DNA of 64,000 bases, taken from NCBI GenBank assembly GCA_008711295.1, contig VUYV01000191.1, positions 1,730,076 through 1,794,075 on the forward strand, given 5' to 3'. Below, piece by piece: positions 23,872 through 35,115 of the stretch. The notes under the pieces were generated by a model, which was not told the DNA's origin, made no database searches, and saw only the letters and a program-made list of their open reading frames with translations. How positions within the stretch are numbered: position 1 is the first letter of the stretch; the number at the start of each line of letters is the position of its first letter. This DNA is from Anarhynchus alexandrinus. Its lineage: Eukaryota; Chordata; Aves; Charadriiformes; Charadriidae. The translations under genes were made by a program, and so were the position numbers.

Positions 23872-26192
23872 AAGCCTGCTGTGCCTAAAGGCAAATTGAG
23901 CTTGCACAAAGGCGGAAGAGGTTTTTATCAGCATACCTCATGAAGGCTATATTGGAGAGGATTCTCTTTAACTTCCATGAAGGTTTTGCTAATATTGCTG
24001 GGCTGACACCACTACTAAGCTAGCTGCAGTATACCAATTTTCCACCATTTCCACGGTCTTTTAATGGTAGTAGAAATACTGGGCCCAGCCAAAGCGAGCA
24101 GAGTGCGGCCGCTGGTGGTGGGCACTGAGCAGGTAAAGCTGGTGGAGCCACTCAGGCAGGTCCCTTGGCACCGGGACAACTGGGGAGGTGACAAGGAGTG
24201 AGGTGAGGGGCAAGGTCCGTTCCTGGGGCAGGAGTGTTTCCTCTCAGCCATGGGACCAGCATAATCTGCCTCTAAAGGTAGCTTTCTTACCATATTGTTC
24301 TGTACCAAAACTGGAAGCACCTTTTTTTTTTTTGTCAAAGAAAACACAACAATGCAAGGAGGAAGTAGAGAAAATGTACGTGTATTTATTAATAGTGTTT
24401 TGAACTTACTGCCTTCCCATACAACGTGTTCCAGGCTGAAAAAATGCATCAAAATTGTGTTTGTTGTGCTTCTATTCCAGTGGCACTATGAACAAATTTA
24501 ACCACATGACCCATATTTTCTGTGAATTTTTTGGTTTCTTAAAACCACTGTCACTCCTGATGTCTTACATGTATGCACAGTAGCAAATATAATCCTATCT
24601 GCAGTCAGAGAAGTTGTACCCAGAGATAAATTAGACCACGGGTTTTAACAGTATTTTGTTAAAGGAGCACAAATATTCTTTAACAAAGGTTAAACACAGC
24701 ACAGTTCTTATAGTGAAAATAAATATTAAGATGTTTTCATTTGCAATAAATAATTTAAGAAAGACCTTCAAGACAGCATTGTCAGAATTTTCCAAACTTA
24801 GGCTTGGGTTCTGAATTGACACCGATAAAAGCCGATTTTAATGGGCAAAAATTGCTCAGAGACCTGTCTCAATGCATAACATTGTAGGACAGTGGCTCTA
24901 ATCATTTTTAAGTCGTGTAATCATACTGTGCTTATACACAGTATTTTCACAGGTTTTCTTTAGATAGCCTCTCTTGCTGTCTAAAGACGGACAGGCGCAG
25001 GCCCCGTTGGGTGGCCAGATTTTTCGCTTCCTGCCATTAAGCCCAGTCCCCTGCTATCATGAGCATCCATGGCACATAATCCCTTTCATCAGGACAGAAA
25101 GCTAGTCACAGATCCCGAATTCTGAGGTCAGTTCTGCTCCACCGCCATCCTCGATTAGAACAGCCAGGGGTAGAAGTGCTCTAATTTGTACCTTCTTATC
25201 CAGGCTCCGGAGAGGTTAGCCAGTGCAGCCCACTGTGGCCACCCCCTGCGGAACCACTTCTAGCAACCCAACACACCGCACCGTGCGTATCAAAATGTGC
25301 TTCGTACAAAGGCCACTTCCTCTTTGCTCTCCCTACTTCCCCAGTTTTCCCATAGAAGGCAAACGGTGATTCTAGTGAAGGGAAAGGAAGATGCTCTACA
25401 AAAACCCTCGTGCTATTCATTACTGGCATATCTCAAGCAAATATGAAACGGAAAGACCTCCCAATGGGTTTGAAAAGTGTAACAGTCACCTGCAGTTCAT
25501 TTGGAGGAAGCCAGGAGCTTTTGCTGCATAATTATCTATGTTCCTTGCAATCCAGCATCCATGTTGTTTTTCTTTTATAATTTTCAAAAATGTGTCACAT
25601 ACACCTATTATATGAAATTGAACTTACAGAAATACTTGTCAGACAGAATTAGAACTGTCTGCATGCTGCCATCCCCCTTCCTCTGCAACCAGAGGGCTCA
25701 CCCTTCACTGCCTTTCGCGGCTGGTGGTCATCCACACGTAGTGTGAAGACCTGAGTGCGCTCTGTTTAAGAATTTAACATATGTGATTTGGTAAAATGCA
25801 CCCTGTTTTTGTTTGCTTAGTGCAAAGTTCAGTGATTAAGGAACCTCAAAGATGTTGGAGACTTGCATTTCCTATTTCCCACCATGAATTTCTGTTGGGA
25901 ATTTCTGAGCAGGTAGTGTGGAAACTCACTAAACCAAACCATATGTGTGAACCGTATAAATCTGTGAAGTGGTGATACCAAACTGGAAGGGATTTCTTGA
26001 CGTCAGCATATACTCCGTAAATAGAATTTAGCATATTTGTGTCTGACAGATTTTTTTCAAGTGGCTGTTTGGAAATTTCTTGTACTTGATGTTCCCGAAA
26101 AAGTGGGGTTTTGAAAAATTATTTACATGAAACAGTAACAGAATACCTATTTTATGCAGATAGTCACATAAAAAATACTACTCTTATTATAA
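23872..26192. other. Unique sequence with two GC-richer patches; no gene recognised
   Basis: A GC-rich patch at about 24080-24260 holds a NotI-type GCGGCCGC (24105-24112). A second GC-richer stretch at about 24980-25420 has the look of a decayed repeat or conserved block, but I cannot name it. Short frames through both have no known domain. Confidence 0.4.
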
Positions 26193-26280
26193 AATCATAG
26201 AATCATGGAATAATTTAGGTTGGAAAAGACCTTTAAGATCGTCGAGTCCAACCATAAACCTAGCTCTGCCAAGTTACCAA

Positions 26281-27088
26281 CTAAACCATGTCCCTCAGCA
26301 CCACATCTACACGTCTTTGAAATACCTCCAGGGATAGCAACTCAACCACTTCCCTGGGCATCCTGTTCCAATGTTTGATAACCGTTCCGGTGAAGAAGTT
26401 TTTCCTAATATCCAATCTAAACCTCCCCTGGCACAACTTGAGGCTGTTTCCTCTTGTTCTATCGTTTGTTACATGGGAGAAGAGACCGACCCCCACCTGG
26501 CTACACCCTCCTTTCAGGGAGCTGTAGAGAGCGAGAAGGTCTCCCCTCAGCCGCCTTTTCTCCAGGCTGAACACCCCCAGTTCCCTCAGCCGCTCCTCAT
26601 AAGTACTCTAGACTCTTCACCAGATGCGTTTGCCAGCTCCAGTGCCTCAATGTCTTTCTTGTCGTGAGGAGCCCAAAACTGAACACAGTGTTCGAGGTGG
26701 GGCCTCACCAGTGCCGAGTACAGGGGGACGGTCACTGCCCTACTCCTGCTCACCACACTATTCCTGACACAGGCCAGGATGCTGGTGTCCTTCTTGGCCA
26801 CCTGGGCACGCTGCCGGCTCATCTCCAGCCGGCTGTTGACCAACACCCCAAGATCCTTTTCTGCTGGGCAGCTTTCCAGCCACTCTTCCCCAAGCCTGTA
26901 GTGCTGCATGGGGTTCTTGTGACCCAAGTGCAGGACCCGGCACTTGGCCTTGTTGAACCTCATACCATTGGCCTCAGCCCATCGATCCAGCCTGTCCAGA
27001 CCCCTCTGTAGAGCCTTCCTACCCTCAAGCAGATCGACACTCCCACCCAATTTGTTGTCATCTGCAAACTTACAGAGGGTGCACTCGA
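26281..27088 (-). pseudogene. CR1 ORF2 reverse-transcriptase C-terminal remnant
   Basis: The minus strand codes for [10 protein letters not shown], with the FADD catalytic box (RT motif C) at 27057-27068. It continues with [46 protein letters not shown] and, after a small deletion near 26600 that shifts the frame, [20 protein letters not shown] to HWNRMPREV. Motifs upstream of C are missing, so the enzyme core is absent. Confidence 0.88.
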
Positions 27089-27347
27089 TCCCTTGTCCAG
27101 ATCCGGATTCTAATTTTCTCCCTGCATAACCTTACAACGTCCTTGTAGTCCTCCTGAGTTGCCTGCCCGTTTTTCCAAACTTCATGAACTCTCCTTTTTT
27201 CCCTGAGTTCTGGCCATAGCTCTCTCTTCATCCAGGCTGGTTTTCTTCCCCACTGACTCATCTTTCGGCCCGTGGGGATGGCCTGCTCCTGCATCTTTAA
27301 GATTTCCTTCTTGAAGAATGTCCACCCTTCCTGGACAACTTTGCCCT

Positions 27348-27925
27348 TCAGGGCTGCCTCCCAAGGGACTCTGCCAACCAGGCTCCTAAACAGGCCAAAG
27401 TCTGCCCTCCATAAGACAACGTAGCAGTTCTGCTGACTCCCCTCCTTACTTCTCTGAGAATCAAAAACTCTATCATTTCATGATCGCTATGCCCAAAGCG
27501 GCCTCCGGCCATCACATCACCCACAAGTCCTTCTCTCTTTGTAAACACCAGGTCCAGCAGGTCACCTTGCCTGGTTGGCTCACTCACCAGCTGTGTAAGG
27601 AAGTTATCTTCCACACACTCCAGGAACCTCCTAGACTGTTTCCTCTCTGCTGTATTGTGTTTCCAGCAGACATCTGGAAAGTTGAAGTCCCCCAGGAGAA
27701 CAGGGGCTAGCAATTGTGAGACTTCTCCTACCTGATTATAGAATATTTCTTCTACCTCTTCGTCCTGGTTGGGTGGTTTATAACAGACTCCCACCATGAT
27801 ATCTGCCTTGTTGGCCTTCTCCCTGATTCTTACCCGTAAACACTCAAGCCTCTCATCGCCATCATCAAGCTGTAGACAGTAAAAGCACTCCCAAATATAC
27901 AGAGCTACCTCACCACCTCTCCTTC
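27348..27925 (-). pseudogene. CR1 ORF2 endonuclease domain remnant (APE type)
   Basis: The open minus-strand frame contains, in order, GGEVALYIWECF, GVCYKPPNQDEE, the LGDFN motif, LLDLVFTKREG and GHSDHEMIEF. LGDFN and SDH are conserved active-site motifs of the apurinic-endonuclease-like domain that nicks target DNA for target-primed reverse transcription. A stop (TAG at a position usually CAG) lies just upstream, and the N-terminal half of the domain is absent because of 5' truncation. The frame is broken before the linker, which continues in another frame at 27115-27294. Confidence 0.85.
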
Positions 27926-27951
27926 CCTACCTATCCCTTCTGAAGAGGATA

Positions 27952-30900
27952 CATAAAATACATGTATAAATACATATATAAAAAATATATATACCCACAC
28001 AAGGAGACACTGAGCAGACACAACATGTGGATTATATTCTGTAGCTGTGTTAAACTCATGCCACTGTGAATCTTTGTGAGAGCCAACAACAGAAAGAAAC
28101 TTTCTTTGCTGGACTGAAAGGCTGTCCTAAGGACTTGTATGTTCTTCCAGATATTTTAGTCTCTTCAAATCCTAGATCTTCATTTTTCCTTCATCTTTAC
28201 CATATCAGTGTAGGAGATGGAATAAGCTTCCACAGGGAAATGAAAACTCCAAACTGTTTGAAGAGACATATAATTATAGCAAAGCCAATTTTATAGCACT
28301 TTATATAAAGTATTGTAAATTATTATTATGTATTTATGTATGTAATATATGAACATTTTATGCTAGTTAGTTACTCTTTGTTCTTTTTTTTAAAGTACTT
28401 TTAAGATTCCAGAATTTCTATATTGAGAACTGGAAAATTGGTAAAATCTTATTTTGGTCAGCTTTTAAAACACAGTTAATAAGACACATATCTGTAAAGG
28501 GTACCTACAGGTACATATTTTCAGTAAATGTTGTGATGTTTACTTATTTGCAAAATACATAAGGAGCATGTGCTTTTTTTTTTCCCCCAAAAAAAAATAT
28601 TTTGAGGATGTTAAAAATGCTTATGCTGAATGGAAAGCAATGAGAACTAAAATAGCTGCATCATCGAAAAAGTTGTTTACATGTTAAAATCAGAACTCAA
28701 AGTCGGAAACTGTATCAAATCATACTCATATAATGCGGTAGAAATCAGATAACGTTCTATTTTTTCATTCCTTCCCCTTCAATTCTGGTTTAGTTAGATA
28801 GTTGAAAATAAATCTTCCCATACTGGTCCAGTCTTGAGTGTAATTGCTTTAAAATGGTAAGAAACTAGAAAAAGTTGTATCTTCATTATACAGATTTCTT
28901 CTTGTCAAAGCTTAGTTGCCAAGTAATAAAAGGGCCCAGGCATCAGCTCTTTGTTATTTTATTAATCGTTTGGCAAATAAAGTCAATATTTTCATTTTTT
29001 ACATTAATTAGTAGAAGGAGATATTCCCAAAGAAGGAGCTGATTGTAAATCATCACTAAAATAGAATATAATTGAAAATGAGAAAGGGAAGGAGAGAATA
29101 TGCAAATTCTAAATAGCCTTCTTTAAATTATTATACAATGTGTTTTTCTTCAATCAATGTAAATGTTAAACAATATTGTATAATGACACTCTGCAAAATT
29201 ATCACAGCAATAGCAGAATCAGAGAGATTAATGTTTTGAATGTGTGAAACCCTTAGGAAAGCTGATAAATAGAAAAACAGAAAACAGTTATCACAAATTA
29301 AAAATACAAGACAGAAACTTGAACAAGATTCAAAGGTCAATTTAAAGCATATTTTTAAGGAGCTCTTTATCACATTCCTCATCCCACACAAAAAGAATTC
29401 ACTTACAGGTTCTTTTTCTAATGCTTCACACATATTTCTGAATCCTAGTAGAAATGTCATAGTCTGGTTATGCTTTTGTAAGCAAGAAAAATAATAGCAA
29501 GGGGAAAAAAAAAGAACGCGAAAGACATGCTCTAAGCAAAACAAAGCTCTAATGTAGTAGTCACCAAGGTCCAGAAGGGGGCAGATAATTTAGATATGGA
29601 AATTATTAAGGCTGATTATATGGAAGTACTTGGATATGTGTATTACCTTCTCACTTCTATCTCACCCTTTTTCGTGATGTTAGTGACATCCATATGGCAC
29701 TTGCTACGTTTTCAGCTAATTGTTGGTCGCATGGTAATGTTATTAGACTCCAAGAACTTACTGCTTTCATCAAATAATACCACCGCTCGTTATGAAAGAT
29801 CTGACAGTAGTGGGTTTGGCTTGTGCTCTTTCTCTTTTCTAGTCATAAATGTCTGACCTTTTGAGACACAGCAAGTTCTCTCACCATCCCTACCCTCACC
29901 CACCCAGAACTACATTTGGAACAACGGCTTTCTTCCTCTGGGACTATTCAGTTCAGCAATGCCACTGGAACCAATAGAATTAAGTCGGTACTGAAGTGCC
30001 TGATGAGTAGAACTGTCCTTATTCTAAGTAATACCTTTGGGTATTTTTTTTTGTCTGCTCTTCCCATTTTGTAAGATACCCTTCTGTTGTAAGCCTCACC
30101 AGCGCAAGAGTGCTCAACAGAATGAAAAGTTCAGCTGCAGCTGAGTGTCTCTTTACATCCCACCAGGCCTCAGTCCAACCATCTTAGGGCCACGCAGCCC
30201 CAATCTTTAGAAATCTCTTTTTCCCCCCTCAAACTCAGACAATATGTTTTCTGCGAAAAACTTCACAGCAGAAAAAAAAAAATTTGCTTTTTTTCCTAAA
30301 TGTCCATTCATAGACCTTACTACAGCGCATGGCTAATGTCCCAGTAAACCATATTAAAGGTAGGGAAGAGAGTGGTGCCTGGGGGAAAAGGAATCTGGCA
30401 TTTTTAAGTCCACATAGATGTGCTAACACCAAGAACGTAGATCAGTAGTCTGGTGTAGCCACTGGTATTCAAGGTTGAGGCAGCAAGTGTTGTAGTCAAC
30501 TGAATAATAATCCCAGCAAGATGCAGACTGGGCAAAGCTCATAAACTCTTTTGTCCTTACTGTCTTTTTATTGCTACGAAATCCGAGAGTGACTTTTGTT
30601 TAAACATATGGCTAATCCAAGAGCTTTGCAGAGCAGAGCCTCACCAAGTTGTGCCCCTCCATCCCTCGCTGCATGGTGTACTCTTTGCAGCGTGCTGATG
30701 AAGTTCCCAACAGCATTTGTGCTGCATAAAATGTATCTGTGGAGAGGAAAACACACCTTGAGGTTCCAACGTTCCATCTGTCTGAAGGATTCTCATACAT
30801 AATGCAGTGTTTTTGAAAGGACAATTTAAATATTTTGTCTTAAATTTCTTTAATCTTGAGTGTCATTCTTCTCTATGCTTCTTGATCATCATAATGAGCA

Positions 30901-32573
30901 CATTGTGTATTTCACCTTACATCTTGCGTCTCAGGATACCCTTTTTTTTGTTGTCCAGAGGGTCACTGGTGAAGGACAGAAGGCTTTCAGGGTGAAGGCA
31001 AAAAATGTAATTTTAATTTTAGGTATAGGTTCAATTTCAGGCTTCTCAACCGTGACTGTGTCCTTTTAATGGGAGTTATATGCACATATCAAAGAAAATA
31101 GATACTTAAATATCTGTTTTGATTGGCTGAATCTCTTTAAATAATTTATATACAGCTGTAATCACAGTATTTCTTGTCTGATGAGCTTATATGCTTGATT
31201 CAGTGATGGGGAAAAAAACCAATAGGCTAAGTTGTTGATAGTAAGTCCCAGGGAAAATATTCCATATTAAAGGATTGCTACTAAAAGTATTGAAAATCTT
31301 GAAATGTTACAAAAATTGAAATTATAAAACCACTGAAGGAAACTATTGCATGTAATCACCATAGTCTCTTTCTCACAGCTTGACTCTATGACAGTTTGAT
31401 GGGTTTATTGCAGTTGGCATGGATTGCTTTGGCTGAACTAAATGGCAGCTATCTCACATGCCCGTGATTGTGTTCAGATTAACCAGAGGCTTTTGCAGCG
31501 ATGGCTTTTGTGTGGTTTTGAAGAATGATGCATTTTAAAAACTGATATATCGAGACGTTTTAAAATAAAGGTATTGCAACGAGACCTGTATTGCCTCAAT
31601 GAAATCCTACTGGGAACTCTCTACTTCTCTCTTCAGTAATACAGGGACAAAGATTAGGTTAGTTCTTTGTTATGACAGTGTGAGACTTTGCTGTTTTTAG
31701 AAAGTGTATACATTGCTTAAAATGACCATCTTATTCTAACCCAATTAATTCGCAGTCAGATCTGGAGACCCTCAGATCAAAAGTCTGTTATAGTGACTAA
31801 AATATAACTGGCTTAGATGACAGTTACATAGAGACTGTGGCTGTATTTAACAACTCACAAATTATAAAGGGAGAACCCATGTTATAAGAGAGGATTAATG
31901 TTAAAATATTTAATAAAATATTTGTTCTTCACTTTGTTTTGATCAAAGCGTCTGCTTATAGACAGAAGATAGATAAACAGAACATAGGCAGTACATACCC
32001 TTTGATAGCTGCAACATAAAGCATCTAAGGAGTTCCTCAGCTACTTCTTGTGAGTTGAATTTATTCAACATCCTTTTTCATTGCCTCCTGGGTGACATAT
32101 GTAGCCCCTCACAAAACAGGGGCAATATGATTAGCCATCGTTTAGATTCATTCCTCTCCATAAATCTCTCAGCTTGAGTTGCTAATATTTACATGTAATG
32201 CACTTAGCATCTGAAGCTTTGCATTTCGCATAGTAAATCATGATGGAAAATTTGTATTACACTGTCTTCTTTCTGCGATAGCAAAACTCCATAATGTCCC
32301 TTAAATGTTTAGTCTAGTCTAGTTATTAAATGTCTCAGGTGATGTAGCATAATCTCATTGGAAAAAACTCTTCTTCCTCAATGTAGTGTAATACCTTATC
32401 CTGCGACCAACCTTCTTGATTCTAGTGGAGGTAGGATGAGGCGCTACTGTCCACCCAAGCAGCAGTCACAGAATGTCATTAATATTGTTTTCCTTCTCTT
32501 TGTCCATAGGATTTAGTCTGTTCCATGTCATAGTCTTTTTTCTGTATCCCCTCTAAAAAACCTTCCATTTCAG
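27952..32573. other. Unique AT-rich sequence; no gene recognised
   Basis: It begins with ATA-rich low-complexity DNA (27955-28000) at the CR1 5' junction. Frames up to 137 codons (29131-29544, -) have no known domain and lie in AT-rich DNA. The stretch 30590-30800 has balanced composition and open frames on both strands, but nothing recognisable. Confidence 0.4.
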
Positions 32574-33349
32574 AGAATCACAGAATCACAGACTGGTCAG
32601 GGTTGGAAGGGACCTCTGGAGATCACCCAGTGCCACCCCCTGCCAGAGCAGGGGCACCTACAGCAGTTGCACAGGACGGCGTCCAGGCGGGTCTGGAATG
32701 GCTCCAGAGCAGGAGACTCCACAACCTCTCTGGGCAGCCTGTGCCGGTGCTCTGCCACCCTCAAAGGAAAGAAGTGCCTCCTCATGTTTAGGTGGAACTT
32801 CCTACGTTCAAGTTTGTGCCTGTTCCCTCTTGTCCTATCACTGAGCACCACTGAAAAAAGACTGTTCCCATCCCCATGACACCCTCCCTTTGAGTATTTG
32901 TAAGTGTTAATAAGATCCCCCCTCAATCTTCTTTTCTCTAGACTAAAAAGCCCCAAGTCCCTCAGTCTTTCCTCATAAGAGAGATACTCCAATCCCCTAA
33001 TCATCTTAGTAGCCCTTTGCTGGACCCTCTCCAGCAGTTCCCTGTCTTTCTTGAACTGGGGAGCCCAGAACTGGACGCAGTACTCCAGATGCGGCCTCAC
33101 CAGGGCAGAGTAGAGGGGGAGGATGACCTCCCTCGACCTGCTGGCCACACTCTTCTTGATGCACCCCAGGATGCCATTGGCCTTCTTGGCCACCGGGGCA
33201 CATTGCTGGCTCATGGTCATCCTGTTGTCCACCAGGACTCCCAGGTCCCTTTCCACAGAGCTGCTCTCCAGGAGGTCAGCCCCCAACCTGTACTGATGCA
33301 TGGGGTTATTCCTCCCCAGGTGTAGTACCCTACACTTGTTCTTGTTGAA
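32574..33349 (-). mobile_element. CR1 LINE 3' fragment, 776 bp, least decayed coding part
   Basis: The plus strand begins with AGAATCACAGAATCACAGACTGG, the complement of the 3' tail. The body codes for the ORF2 C-terminus. It is 5'-truncated within the segment encoding KCRVLHLG, next to a short tandem repeat. Unlike the other copies its reading frame is still continuous. Confidence 0.96.
32597..33349 (-). pseudogene. CR1 ORF2 C-terminal fragment, frame still open
   Basis: About 250 codons are open from the truncation point. They include [81 protein letters not shown] and [16 protein letters not shown]. This part lies downstream of the reverse-transcriptase catalytic motifs and is of unclear molecular role. 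It lacks its endonuclease and RT, so it is a dead fragment. The internal ATG at 33301 is not a natural start. The intact frame suggests a relatively recent insertion. Confidence 0.88.
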
Positions 33350-33382
33350 TTGAAAAATTGAATTTAAAAATTGAATTTAAAC
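33346..33382 (+). repeat. 13-bp AT-rich tandem unit at a CR1 5' junction
   Basis: The unit AAAATTGAATTTA is repeated about two and a half times exactly where the CR1 sequence stops. It may reflect repair or slippage at integration, or a pre-existing target. Confidence 0.65.
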
Positions 33383-34913
33383 ATGTCTGTTTCTCTTTGA
33401 GAAGTTTATGTAGGCCATACTAAGAAATTGAATCGTCATGAGAGGTGTCTGAGTTCTTTTTGCTAAACTTCCCTTTTTTCTGGAGTCCCTGTGGTATTAT
33501 GGCCTGTAGAACACAAAACCCACTTTCACGTGTTCCCCTGGTACTAGCCCCTTGCTACTAATTTGTGCACTAGAGGTGGAGAAAGTCACAACCTTGTTGA
33601 CTCCTTCTTCAGCCACTCCTCAGTCCACATGGAGATATCAAGGCTGTAGCGTTTCCTATTCTTTTTCTTATATATCCTTATCTGTGAGTATCTTTGTTGA
33701 AGATACGTATCATGGAAGACGGGACTAACACTCCTCTGGGTAGCTGCATTAGTGTAAGTTACAGTTAGCCTTTAGTTGAAGTTCAAATATGTAATTTTAT
33801 AGAATATGCAATTAGATTTCAGTTGCTCCAATGCTTGAATATTTTTTCTTTCTCTGAAATCCCTCTAATTTGCAAAAAACCTAACCTACAACTGACCTAA
33901 TCTCTCTGCTCATGTCATTAGAATAATTCCAAATCTCTGAAGATAAGTCAAAATGCAGTGTCCCTTCCAGTACTGCCGAACACTTCACCAGCTGATCTGT
34001 GAGTCCGTCTTCCCTGCTACTGAGGAGAATTGGGTACATTCTCCCTCACTAGAGGTCAGATCAAAGTGAATTTTGCTAATTACTGCTCAGTATATGAGCT
34101 GACAATGGTAAAAATTAAACCACCAGACAGAAAAACAGCAAGACAGAGTAAGTGAGCAACTGTCAATGGCAATTATTTCTTGGTTACAGCATCCGTTTTA
34201 TTAAAGGTAGTGGAGAAATCAGGGAAAGTGTTTAAGGGTTCAAAGATGGTAATTACCTTTTTCCTCCACACCCTCAAGAGATTTGACCTGTTTTACCTTC
34301 CCTCTCACCCTCCTCTCAATTTTTTCCAGTTCTCAGTGAATCCTTTCTAAAATCTGCTGAGACCATTGATGGGCCCTGTGCTATGCCTTTCTCATGTTTG
34401 AAATGAAAGCAGAAAGATTCTTCCATATTGTAGGCTGGAGGTCATCTTCACAACCCTTTTTGCATCAGTTGAGACTCGGCTTTAAAGGTGTGTGGTCCTG
34501 TATAATCAAGCGAACTGGAATCCCTCCAGGAGGAGGTTTTGGCACCAGCCTACTAAAGTGTGGGGCTTGTATCCACAGTGGAATTTGTAGTGCTGTGACA
34601 ACAGCGAGACTGAACTAGAAACAGGGGTGTCACCTACTGCAGTATCTTCCTTTTTAAAGAAAAAAAATCTAATTCTATTCTTTAAGACAAATGAGATATT
34701 TACTTCTGTAAATTATAGTAAGGGTAACACAGTAAGATATATAAGCATGAAGGTAAGAGTTATAGTAAGGGTCGTATTCATCCCTCCAGCATGACTTCCA
34801 TTTGCATCGGTTCCATTTCACGTGTTTTTTTTCTCAAGGGTTTTTTTCTCTCTTTTTTTTTTCCTCAATTGTGACAATAAGGACTGATTTTTTCCTTTAC
34901 TTTCCCCTTAGAT
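33383..34913. other. Unique sequence; no gene recognised
   Basis: Ordinary non-repetitive DNA. T-rich stretches (34822-34862) precede the assembly gap. Short frames only. Confidence 0.4.
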
Positions 34914-35043
34914 NNNNNNNNNNNNNNNNNNNNNNNNNNNNNNNNNNNNNNNNNNNNNNNNNNNNNNNNNNNNNNNNNNNNNNNNNNNNNNNNNNNNNNN
35001 NNNNNNNNNNNNNNNNNNNNNNNNNNNNNNNNNNNNNNNNNNN
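34914..35043. other. Assembly gap, 130 N
   Basis: A run of 130 undetermined bases. It is bounded by pyrimidine-rich sequence on the left and a TTCCC repeat on the right, so the missing piece is probably low-complexity. Translated frames crossing it are artefacts. Confidence 0.99.
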
Positions 35044-35115
35044 CCTTCCCTTCCCTTCCCTTCCCTTCCCTTCCCGTTCATTCCCATTCATTCCCTTTCC
35101 TTGTTTCTTTCTTTT
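35044..35115 (+). repeat. (TTCCC)n microsatellite, partly in the gap
   Basis: Seven or so TTCCC units are followed by degenerate TTCATTCCC-type units and then TTTC-rich sequence. The array is cut off by the gap, so its true length is unknown. Confidence 0.92.

Larger units (their letters stand above)
26193..27951 (-). mobile_element. Longest recent CR1 LINE, internally deleted, 1.76 kb
   Basis: The plus strand opens with the complement of the octamer tail (AATCATAGAATCATGGAATAA) at the 3' end of the element and runs back to the endonuclease near 27951, where it is 5'-truncated next to ATA-rich DNA. In element order: endonuclease C-terminal part, linker, a junction near 27085-27110, then RT motif C (FADD) and the ORF2 end. 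The RT segment between linker and FADD, expected to be about 1 kb in intact CR1, is missing. Additional frameshifts lie near 27300 and 26580. It cannot encode an active enzyme. Confidence 0.95.

Noticed and set aside
29131..29544. 137-codon minus-strand frame
   Set aside because: AT-rich, Phe/Leu/Cys-heavy translation typical of chance frames; no domain.
30574..30824. Overlapping frames on both strands as a pseudogene
   Set aside because: Three overlapping frames on two strands with no family match point to composition, not coding.
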